From NCBI RefSeq assembly GCF_000224145.3, contig NW_004190347.2, forward strand, positions 205,165 through 269,164: 64,000 bases of DNA. The letters run 5' to 3'. The number at the start of each line of letters is the position of its first letter. Positions within the stretch are counted from its first letter, which is position 1. The translations under genes were made by a program, and so were the position numbers. The stretch is from Ciona intestinalis. Lineage: Eukaryota; Chordata; Ascidiacea; Phlebobranchia; Cionidae. The notes under the pieces are model-generated. The model was given only the letters and a program-made list of their open reading frames with translations. It did no database searches and was not told where the DNA came from. Positions 34,501-45,000 of this stretch are shown here, piece by piece.

Positions 34501-36354
34501 GGCTGGGTACCAGTGGATTGACCGTTTCTTATAGTGATGCTGTCACTTGCTGTAAGAGGTTGGAGTGTTTTAAGGGCATCGAAATTTGACGCATATTATA
34601 GGGCGATACATTTTTTTAAATTTTAAGTAAAAATTAGAGGTGACATTGTTATAGTGTCACTTGCTGTTGGAGGTTGTAGTGATTTAGTGGCACAGAAATA
34701 TTATTAAACTAGGCGCTGTTGTTTTAAATTATAAGTAAATCTTGAGTGACATTGTTACAATGCAGTTACACTCGACAGTCGTTATAACATGGATGTTCCA
34801 TACACTTCATGCCCGCTTTCGAGTTAGGAGTTACCACGTACATAACTTAGTAAGTTAGTTTTTTAGGAGTTACCACGCACATAACTTAGTAAGTTAGTTT
34901 TAGGGGGGGGGGGAGATTTTTTATGCAAGTAAAAGTTATTTTCTTTTTTCTGAAAGAAATATCTCCAGAACAAGTAATCAAATGCTAATGCTTCTCCCAT
35001 ACATATCATATATTTCCTATGTGCGTCATGCCACATATTTCATAGTAAATGTTAAATGACACATGCTAAAATACATTTATACCCATAGTTGTTAAATGTA
35101 AAACATGTAATCCTTACGTGCAGCTGTATTTATATTATCCTGGCACATAAACTGCAACACAAGGTTACAGTTCATTTTATGAGGTGCAGTGTCTTCATTC
35201 CCTCCACACCCATGCTGATTGGTCCATTCGATTTCAAGCTCAGATCTGCCAGCCAATGAGCTTTGAAAGTAGTTCTAAAAATAACAATTTAATATTTTAA
35301 TTAAAAAATTAAAGAACTGTTCTAAAAATTGTCGCAATTAAATATATATTTTTAAGTTATACAATTTTGCTTTAAAAAAATCTAACAGAATAAGTAGTTC
35401 AATTGATGGCTTTTTTGGGGGTAAAGAGCGAACTGAAGACTAAATCCCACTACTTAGACTGCCTTTGTAGAGGCCCAAAACCCCATCGTAAACTGTCTCT
35501 ACGGGTTTCTATTTATATTTCACATTCGTCATAAAATATTTGTTCAAAGGCCTCAATCCTAGGGTGGCAGGGTAGGCTAACCCTAAAATGTTCACACTGC
35601 ATTAATCAGTAATCACTAGAACCAATAACTTAGATTTGGTTCATAAAAAAATATGTCTAGTCTAACTGTCCCTGAAATTTTAAGTGTTTGGCGCCTATGT
35701 TGTTGTTAAGGGGTTGGGACCCAACTGGGACCCACCATTCTGTAGTGGTCGTTCTCTGAAGATGATCTTTGGTTGGTTTTGTCGCCATAGTTGTAACCTC
35801 CTCTTGCGTTGTTCTGCGGATGTATAAATAAATTAATGAATGTATGAACAAAACTTATTTAACCTCGCCTGGCGGGGCAACGACAATATAACACAGGTGT
35901 TCCGTTTCATAAACTTTTTACAAGTTACCATAAATTTGTGGGTGAATAATTTTTTAGATTGTTTCTGTGTGACTGGTAATTTGGATAACCTATTAGTGAC
36001 CACTGGGTTGGAACAGTCAGGTATCTTGCTCAAGGACACATAAGCCTACAATGGTAGCATCGTTGAGCTTTGAACCTCAAACCCATGGGCTACAGCTAGA
36101 CACTCTAACCACAGTGCTCCGGCGGCGAACGTGTAATATATGGGAGTGGGGACCATAAATAATTTAATCAATGACCAAATAATTGCACTATTAATTAACT
36201 GTGACGTCATACACACCTGTGAATCAAACAATCGATTCCCGTTCGCTCTCGTCGCTGTCGCTTCGCGCGCCCTGTTATTCGATCCACGCGGGTTACTGAG
36301 ATACACGTCACAATTCACAACCGCGATGCACAATAGTAAAACAATGCGTCGCAT
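28580..36354 (-). CDS. DD3-3-like secreted protein (paralogue 1, no membrane anchor)
   Basis: Homologue of the Dictyostelium DD3-3 family of secreted or surface proteins; biochemical role unknown. Exons: 36217-36354, 35736-35813, 35118-35274, 34361-34549, 33537-33726, 33008-33194, 32579-32719, 31734-31918, 31298-31458, 30712-30879 (acceptor could be 30876 or 30888), 29785-29919, 29262-29361, 28580-28784; all phases close, 677 residues. After the signal peptide ([15 protein letters not shown]) come [140 protein letters not shown] and finally [18 protein letters not shown] just before the stop. It ends where the plus-strand paralogue continues into an extra domain and a membrane helix, so it should be secreted. 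AATAAA is at 28489-28494. Confidence 0.9.
31503..31580 (+). repeat. Single 71-bp unit in DD3-3 paralogue 1 intron 8
   Basis: One diverged copy (GTCATGTTCACTGTCGATTATAG, then GTGTCTTCTTATACACCATACAC). Confidence 0.7.
31990..32275 (-). mobile_element. Three SINE tail units in DD3-3(1) intron 7
   Basis: CACCTCGTGCCCGCTTACGAG and CCTCGCATGGCGGGGCACCG repeats, about 115-bp period, sense to the gene and about 70 nt from the exon 8 acceptor. Confidence 0.85.
33300..33536 (-). repeat. 118-bp tandem duplication (SINE tail plus flank) ending at the exon 5 donor
   Basis: Two near-identical copies (about 33302-33419 and 33420-33537) with CATACACCTCGTACCCACTT and CCAACAATCCGTTACCAGCC. The right boundary falls inside the exon 5 5' splice site of DD3-3 paralogue 1. 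Confidence 0.85.
33750..34062 (+). repeat. 71-bp minisatellite array, about 4.5 copies
   Basis: Lies in intron 4 of DD3-3 paralogue 1, starting about 24 nt upstream of the exon 5 acceptor (transcript sense) and followed by a SINE head at 34085. Confidence 0.9.
34085..34290 (+). mobile_element. SINE head and body, antisense in DD3-3(1) intron 4
   Basis: GTAGTTAGCCTCTAACC, GGGTTCAAAGATCG, GGGCATATGTGTCTTTGGGC, then the alternative body GGGTAATGGGCCAAATTCGG ending AACCTCACCCATATAGA. Confidence 0.8.
34549..34690 (-). repeat. Duplicated exon 4 acceptor region in DD3-3 paralogue 1
   Basis: The sequence around the real acceptor (CCTCTTACAG|CAAGTGACA, exon start 34549) recurs 124 bp upstream in the transcript as CCTCCAACAG|CAAGTGACA (34673). 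The copy is followed in frame by a stop after about a dozen codons. Confidence 0.8.
34765..34880 (-). mobile_element. SINE tail unit in DD3-3(1) intron 3
   Basis: CGACAGTCGTTATAACATGG and TTCATGCCCGCTTTCGAG, with a short duplication GGAGTTACCACG.ACATAACTTAG. Confidence 0.75.
35828..36122 (-). mobile_element. Complete composite SINE filling DD3-3(1) intron 1
   Basis: tRNA-like head GCACTGTGGTTAGAGTGTC and GGTTCAAAGCTC at 36060-36122, body TACCATTGTAGGCTTATGTG, one tail unit, and a tail TTCATACATTCATTAATTTATT running to within about 15 nt of the exon 2 acceptor. Confidence 0.88.
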
Positions 36355-36789
36355 ATTCGTTTGTATCTATGCCTTAAAATAACTGCATAAAACGTAATAA
36401 ATTTGGTAAAACTTTCTGCTATACGTATTTTAAAAGAAGATAAGTTAAAAGAGTACAACATAAAATAAATAACTTAATCATCTCTTCGAATTTCGTTTGT
36501 ATGTAAGTCGTAAAACAACCGCTAAGCATAAAACAATAAAACATGATAAATTTTGCAAAACGGTATGCTATACGTGTTTTTGAACGAAAAACAACATAAA
36601 ATAACTTAATTATGTCTTCGAATACGAAACTGAATGACGTCATTTTTCGTTCGTTTATTTTAGGCCGAACTTTGTTATGTCGGAAGCTCTGGTTTGAAAC
36701 TATAGCTACGAAGTCTTTCGGTTATGCGAGGCATGTGATTTTAACAAATGTATTATTCTGGGCTAAGATGGATACCGTTGGCACGTTAT

Positions 36790-36984
36790 ATAAAGAAGGG
36801 TTGGGGAAGATGGGACATCTTTTCATTCTATTTTCTCGTCCCATTTGGTAGTAAACAAAAAATATTCAAAAAATTATTAAACCATATCCTCACGACTCCT
36901 ATAGACCGTTGTTAATCGTTAAAACCCGATCAGGATATTTGAATATTATTTGCTAAAAGTGTCCCACTTTCCTCCAAAGTGCTG
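36790..36984 (-). mobile_element. MITE in the DD3-3 intergenic spacer
   Basis: GGGTTGGGGAAGATGGGACA to GTGTCCCACTTTCCTCC; inner sequence typical, right end decayed. Confidence 0.82.
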
Positions 36985-37189
36985 TATCTATCCTATATTT
37001 TCTATGAGATACATAATATTCTATATAAGCCTTTTACATATAAACGAAATTCGCTTCTATCGTTGGTTAATACGTTATATTTTCCTTGTGTACTTTGAAC
37101 TATGAGCTTATATTTGTCAGAAATGACCATTTCCTGCCGTCAGTTTTAAAATCAATACCTATATTTTTAATATAAACAAATTATCTGTT

Positions 37190-37346
37190 GTCACACATTA
37201 TCCCGTATTTCCTAATCGTGTTTTAACAATTCATTTTTAAAGTGGTGAATATACGGTTAAATAATTCTTTTAATATTCTTTGTTTACTACCAAATGGGTC
37301 AATAAAGGTAATAAAAACATGTCCCATCTTACCCCAACCTACTACA
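37190..37346 (+). mobile_element. MITE, left end missing
   Basis: CCTAATCGTGTTTTAACAATTC, TTGTTTACTACCAAATGGG and TCTTACCCCAACCTACTACA. Confidence 0.75.
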
Positions 37347-39014
37347 TTACTTCCTATGCGAATTGCATTAACTTCTAACTGTTGTAGCATCAGCGACTTT
37401 ATACTAGATGTCTGTCGCTATACCCATACAGTGCTATCGTACGCTTACTGTTTGTTCATTTGGTAACCCCATGCTTGCACTTTTAAGTATTACGTTCTAT
37501 TCTTAGCGAGCTTATATGAAAGCAAAAATAACTACATCGGTCGCTACTTTGATATGGTAGGTTCCCACACAGTAGGACCTTACTGTCACCTCTTATTTAG
37601 ATAATTGGACACAGTGAACCGTACACTAGTCACGCAAATAGATCTAAATATTTTATGAAGCTGCTGCATTCCCTGCTTTGTCACGTAGTTCCGGGTCCAC
37701 TATTATGATGTCACACAGCCTACTCTTATGTCACAGAACAGCTAAACTGAGCGACCGTTGCTAGCACAGGATATGATTTAGAATTAGATTCTCCCACCTT
37801 ACTGACTTCTCTGTTTAGCTATGAAAGTTAGTTACGTAGCCTGGGGCCAAACTAAGCGCACGTGAATCACTCTAGCTGCGCGACTCACAATAACGCCTTA
37901 TACCGAAACAATGCTGCGACCATTGTGCGTTTCATCATGTGACTGTGACGTAGTATCGTGTCACGCGTCCTTCTGCCCTCGCACTTTTACGAAACTATTG
38001 TCCAGTGTGCTTATATTTCTAGTGATTATTATGACGCAGGTGTAGGTTAATAATAGGCAGGTCGGTTAGCGCGATATCGGTTAATCAGAGCAGTCAGGAT
38101 AGTAGTGGACCTATCACCAGTATGAGTTATCTGATGCAGGTTTGCTACCACGCATAATGTAATACAGGGACAGTTTATATGAGTTGTATTCAATGTATAT
38201 AGACGATACACACAGTGTTGTATATAAGCACGGATAGCCTTTCGTCATTAGCTATTAGTATAGACTTGAGGCGGATAAATACGATAATAGACGAAGTTCG
38301 ACTAAGTCCAAGGTCTCATAGCGTTCCTCGCTTTAAGTCTTAGGGTCTAACCCACATAGAATGAAAGTTCAAGGTGTATTTACGATTGCCACATTACGCT
38401 AAATTAGTTTTTCAATCTAAGTTTTTAAAAAGTCGCCTAAAAACTTGTTCAAAGGTGTTCCATTTACCATGCACTAAACGTTATATGTGTTCTACTAACG
38501 GTCTTGGAGACGGAGTTATAGATTGTTTGCGCGTTTATTTAGCTTTGAACATTGGCTTAAAAGTTGCGTGTCAGGTTCAGTTGTGTATATTTCCGTTAAC
38601 GAAATCCTGTAGCTGGTTTTACGCTGAATGTATAGTTCTAATAATGACATAACATAAATAATTTTATCCTTTCGTGTACGATAGCGAAGATCAAAGAATT
38701 GAAACAACAAAGAGAAGGGAATTAGCTGCAAAACGACAATCGTAAAACACGCTAGGATAAAACTAGTATCTTCCTTCTGGTTTAAACTATAAATTAAGTT
38801 TGACGTAACTGTTGCCGCGCCTGTGTCACTTAATCGCTACAGAAATCAGAATTAATCTAGAATGTATTTAAACTTAAACTTAAACTTGAAATTTTTCGCC
38901 CGAAGCGAGTTACTGTTCCAATTTATTTCATTGTCTTACGCGCGCGTTCTCTTTCACGTTTCTTACATTATGACATCATATCTTTATTATTGTGACATTA
39001 AACAAATAAAGTCG

Positions 39015-39027
39015 TCTTGTGTTACAG
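39015..39027 (+). promoter_or_regulatory. 3' splice acceptor in the 5' UTR of DD3-3 paralogue 2
   Basis: CTTGTGTTACAG lies 18 nt before the ATG. It is either the end of a 5' UTR intron or a spliced-leader trans-splice acceptor. Trans-splicing is common in Ciona (family knowledge); nothing here distinguishes the two. Confidence 0.4.
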
Positions 39028-39045
39028 CACTGAATATAAGGAAAT

Positions 39046-42000
39046 ATGAAACAAGTTCCAATCTTTGTGCTGTTGGCAACATTGCTGCAGATATGTGTGG
39101 CTGATATATATATGCATAATCCGAGGTGATTAAATTTAATGAATATGTATAAGAACTTTATATTGTCCTGTTTATAATGTTTATATTATCTGGTAAACTG
39201 GTTACACCATGTGTGTATAAGAAGACACCCATGTTATAACTCGACAGTGAGCATGAGGTGTATGAATACACCATGTGTGCCTGGTGTATAAGAAGACACC
39301 CGTGTTACAACTCGACAGCAAGCATGAGGTGTATGAATACAACATGTGTGCCTGGTGTATAAGAAGACACTCATGTTATAACTTGACAGTGAGCATGTGG
39401 TGTATGACTACACCATGTGTGCCTGGTGTATAAGAAGACACCTGTGTTACAACTCGACAGCAAGCATGAGGTGTATGAATACACCATGTGTACCTGGTGT
39501 ATAAGAAGACACTCATGTTATAACTTGACAGTGAGCATGAGGTGTATGAATACATCATGTGTGTCTGGTGTATAAGGAGACACCCATGTTATAACTCGAC
39601 AGTGAGCATGAGGTGTATGAATACACCATGTGTGTCTGGTGTATAAGAAGACACCCATGTTATAAATCGACAGTGGGCATAAGGTGATTTTTGATTAAAC
39701 TATCCTTTGCAAATTACTCCATTGTTTTGGACAATGCATCATAATTGCTATTGTTTTATCAGAGGTTCAAACAATCGTTACAATGAGCGTGGACGAGGTA
39801 GAAACAATGCAAATCGCATGTTTGATTCACAGAATAATAACAGGGGAGGCTACAATGTGGGCAACTTGTATTACCATGTTGGGTCAAAGCTACAACTTGA
39901 ATGGTGGGTATTTATATATTTTTGTACACAGTGGCGCAGCCAGAAATAAATAAGGAGGGGTTTTAATCAAAAAAATTTCAAAATATGTTGTTTTTTTTAA
40001 TTTTTTAAATTCTTTTTTTTTTGGTTTAAAAGGGGGGGTCACAACCCCTAAACCCCCCTGGTTGCGCCACTGGTTGTACAGCATCTAATCTTAACCAGCG
40101 CCAAGTCAAAGGTCATAGGTTGTTTATTGGGGATTAGGGAATATTTAATATACCCCCCTCATGGCTTTGTTACTTTTAGAGATTGTATTGTTTTGTACAT
40201 TAGATACAGACTGCTGCAAAATCTTTGTTTAATGTACAAGCCGACAAGCAAACATCATTTCCTAACCAGTGTAACATGGCTCTCCAAGATTAATTGCTTA
40301 TTAGGATTGATATATCTGTGTTCATGGCTTTGTTAAGTTTAAGATACCAGTTGTATTTTACACCATTTATAAACCACTACCCAGAGGCACCCACTAAACA
40401 GTTAAAGTTATACAGTTTTTAAAATATGGTTTGGTGGGAGGATACAGGACATTTCTGTCACATAATATTCAAATATCCTGATTATATTTTAAAAATTAAC
40501 ACTGGTCTATGGATTTCGTGAGGATACGATTTTATAATTCTTTAAATATTCTTTGTTCATACCAAATAGGACGAAAAAATAGAAGGAAGAGGTGTCCCAT
40601 CTTCTCCCATCCTACTATATATAATAAATTAATATAGAACCCTTTGTTTCAGGACAAACCAACATTCTTGTGGTAACCAGAATGCTCATTGTGACATCAT
40701 AATCCAATATATGTGTGGGGACTTGGTGCGAGACGGGACTGTCACATCCACTATCCCCACCAACCCCACTATGTGTAAGAACCTGGATTGCAACAACGAC
40801 AAGACTTATGGGATGCACGAGGATTTCTACAGCTACATTAACTGCAGGTCAAGAGAGAGAAATCGTGGGCTCTTTAATGCAGATAGAGTGAGTTTACTAC
40901 ATAGTTGGTTTCATTATATTTGTTATCTAAACTTAAGTTAAGCGGTAGCACCATGGGTGTTGGGGTGGTGGGTCAACTCTGGCTAAACCTCAGGTCACAT
41001 GGCGTGCCTCGCTGTTGGACCTTTATAGAATAGAATGTAGACTAGAGCAATAGGCTCTTGCCCAATCTTGGGGCCTATGAATTGTCTCACTGTAGGACCT
41101 CACCCATATAAAATAAAATGTACATATACAATGTTGGGTAATGGGCCAAATCTACACTTAAAATCTTAACTGCTGTACCTAACAGAATAGAACAGTTGTG
41201 AGTAAAAGAACAAACAAAAAATATCTACGCTGACCTGCGCTAAAAATGGTGGATATAGATATTTCTTTGTTTGCCATCTGTAATTTAACCAAGTTCTCCT
41301 AGACCCAAGTTATATTTGGCCTCAACATTGCCCTAATATTATGTTGCTACTGTTGTTTTGTAGATACAAATATAGTTAACCAAACCAAGCCAACAAAACA
41401 ACCCCACAGACCACAGACAAAGTGTAATTTCTCATACACCAGCCATTTATGGGAAGCCTATAATTTGTGAACAATCTTCCTAAACAGGGACATCGTTACC
41501 CTGATCCTAAACCACCAATAATAGCATTTATTGGCGGTCACAAAACTTAAAAATAAATTGCTTTTGTTGCTGACATACTTTCCCGGTCGTTTCTGCTAGC
41601 AACAGTGCTTGTGATGTCACAAACATGTATTTTTACTTGCGGTTTTTGTGGGAATGTTGCAAAATAACCCGTTTAATGTCAGTTTTGCTCAAAATTGTGG
41701 CAATTACTGCATTTCAAATGCGCCCGCTTTTAGATGTGTTTTTTACAACTAATCTCCTTTGTTCATATCACAACAATGCCCATTCAAACATAATAGTCGT
41801 TAATTTAGAACACCCATTGTTACATCACCAGCATAACAATGTCTTTATGATTTCAGAATCTAAGGACAAACCAAGCAACAAGAACTCGACAAAATCAGAA
41901 CGGGAACAGGCGCGGTTACGAATGTCCTGAGGAGAGAGATTACTATCCTTACTGGCACCCAATGCCTTGGAAGGTATTCCATTTAGTGCTGAATAATATT

Positions 42001-45000
42001 ATATCTGTTGGCTATATGTTTTTGTGGTAATGGAAAACCCTGGCCTAAATAGCAGAACACCATATGTATATAAATGTATTTATTGCTGAATAAAGTTATA
42101 TACGTTGTTTGGGGTTGTTTTTAAGTTTTTTGGAAAACTCTAGGCCTAAATCCCAGAACACCATATATAGTGGGGTGGGGGAAGATGGGACACCTTTAGC
42201 ACATAATATCTAAATATCCTGTTCCTGTTTTAAACAATTAACAACGGTTTATGGGAGTCGTGAGAATACGGTTTTATAATTGTTTCAGTGTTTTTGTTTA
42301 CCACTAAATTAGACCCATCTTCCCCCACCCTACTATATGTATAAATGTGATAAAAAGTTTAGAAAGTAATGTATTTATTGCTAAAAAAACAGATAACTGT
42401 TACCAGTATGTTTATGGTGCTTAGTTAATGAGCCAACTCTGGCCTAAATCCCATGTCCCCTGACATTCCTTATTGTAAATAAGAGGCTATGGTGGCACTT
42501 CCACCAAACAATTGCCTGTGTCTTTGTTTATGAAATATAAAGTAGGACATTTATAGTCACTCTGTGTGTATTTATGCTTCATATAGGCCACAGAAATGTA
42601 AATATAAACTAAATATATATTTACATGCATTCATAAGTTTTGAATCATAATGTTTATGTATTCTTTTAAATTTTTTAAACAATACCAAAACACTGTACAC
42701 AAAAAAAATGAATAAAAAATGTTTTGGTATGAATTCTTTATATTATGACATCACAAATAACATTTGTCTTTGTCTAGAATTGTCTGTTGTCTGTGACCTA
42801 TGTCATGCATTATGATGTCATAATTCTACCTGTTTCCTGTCATTCACCTAAATCAAACCAAATATGATGAATTAAACTTGATTGTTAAATAGAAACATTT
42901 GTTACAAGTTTTCTATTATAGCAATGGGTTGCTAAAACACATATAACTCAAGGACCCCCCAACGTAACGCTTATGAAACTATTTGTGAATAAGCCCCCCA
43001 AAACTAATCATCCATAAAGTAACAAACATGATAACTTGTAAGTGGGCATGAGGTGTATGGAACAGAACACCCGTGTTGTAACGACTGTCGTTTCCCCGCC
43101 ACGCGAGGTTAAATAAGTTACATACGTGGTAACTTGTAACCAGGCACGAGGTGTATGAAACAACCGTGTGATAATGACTGTCGTTTTCCGGCCACACGAG
43201 GATAATTAAGTTACATTGATACATTCATGTTCAATATTATGCTAATGTTAATATGATATTTTCCACACAGGATATCGCTGTTTTGACGAATGATGTCTCA
43301 AGATGCCCCATGTATAAAACAGAGAGTCAGAACGTTAAGGATAGATATGCTTGTGATGTGGACAATAACTACCTCTACATGGTATGTTAAAGTAACTACC
43401 TCTACATGGTATGTTTAAGTAACTACCTCCACGTGGTATGTTTAAGTAACTACCTCTACATGGTATGTTTAAGTAACTACCTCTACATAGTATGTTAAAG
43501 TAACTACCTCTGCATGGTATGTTAAAGTAACTACCTCTACATGGTATGTTAAAGTAACTACCTCTGCATGGTATGTTTAAGTAACTACCTCTACATAGTA
43601 TGTTAAAGTAACTACCTCTGCATGGTATGTTAAAGTAACTACATGGTATGTTTAGATAATAACTTTCTGCTCCATCAAATCTCTGTAATAATGGCCCAAA
43701 TCTGGCCCAAAAATGCAGCACCTAATCAATGTAGAATGGAAATAGAATTCAAATTCAAAGCTGACAAGGCCAACCTATTGACCTGTATTCAATACCCTAT
43801 TTAAAACAATCCACTCCACAGAGATCCACCTCTAACTCAGGAAACAACTTGATTCCGATCACTAAAGATGAATGCGAGGCTTTCAAATACACAGTTGGCA
43901 ATACACAGGTACTTTGTGGTATGATGTGCCTTGTATAAGTGCTATTACCTCTATCATGGGTTTTTTTAGCAGTTGTAACGACTGTCGTTGCCCCATCATA
44001 AACAAGTTACATTCATCTAATACTTAACCATTTACCCCCCTAGTACAATAGTAGCAGCGTCGAACCCTCATCCTATGAGCTTACTTAAACCCTTATCACG
44101 CTTACTGCAACTTAACCACTTATTTAAGTCATTGTAACTTTACAATACAACGGCACATGAAAGCGATATTTTCAGCCATACAGAAAAAACGCACCAACAA
44201 AGTTACATAAGTAGTAACAAATTGCATTCATTCAATGCTTAAACCCCTTATTACAGTAGAATGGTGCATGGAAGCGATCCTCACAAAACATATTACATAG
44301 CATATTTATAGCTTATTACAGCAGGTCGCAGCATAATATAGAATATTTAAATTGTAACTTTACAGTATAACGGCACATGGAAGAGATACCCCTCTCACGG
44401 GATCGCCGCCCCTGTGTGTCACATGAACCAATGGTCACGTGATAATCATCTCGGAAACACAGTGGGAGGACAAACGTTCAACTTTAATTGGACGATCCCT
44501 AATGATGTGAATGAGAGATGTGTATTAAGAATGAGGTGAATGTTTAGAAAATATATATTATAAAAAAAGTATATTTATAAATTATAATGTTAGAATTTAT
44601 TTTTTAAAAATATATTATAGCAGGGTGGGGGTAGATGGGATACCTTCAGCACATAATATCCAAATATCAAGATCGTGTTTTAAACAATTAACAACGGTCT
44701 ATGGGAGTTGTGGGAATACGGTTTTATAATTCTTTGAATGTTGTTTGTTTACTACCAAATGTGACAGGAAAATGAAATGTTTTCTCAGCTTCCCCACCCT
44801 ACTATATAAAAATTCCCCGCGACCTCAACCACATAGAATAGATTGCATTACGTTTTACGTTCAATATAATATAATGTATAGCGAGGGTTAAAAACATTAA
44901 ACGCAGCTTATAATTATTCGTTAAAATATTGTGCATTTACCTTCCATAGATACAACATTTCAACCGGTGATTACGATCGCGACAACACAACTTCTCTCCA

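Larger units (their letters stand above)
36355..39045. other. Divergent promoter region of the two DD3-3 genes
   Basis: 2.7 kb between the two start codons. Two MITEs occupy 36790-37346; TGACGTCA occurs at 36635-36642. The 37.35-39.0 kb part is repeat-free and non-coding by inspection, so it is the best place to look for shared cis-regulation. Confidence 0.45.

Noticed and set aside
38374..38652. 92-aa ORF in the divergent spacer
   Set aside because: No recognisable domain, an overlapping ORF of similar length on the other strand, and no gene context.
39046..39150. Lytic polysaccharide monooxygenase reading of the DD3-3 N-terminus
   Set aside because: The mature chain should start at Asp, not at the catalytic His1; the rest follows the DD3-3 pattern.
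43335..43721. 128-aa ORF of (NIPCRGSYF) repeats on the minus strand
   Set aside because: Antisense reading of the 27-bp splice-site minisatellite; no start, splice or polyadenylation context.
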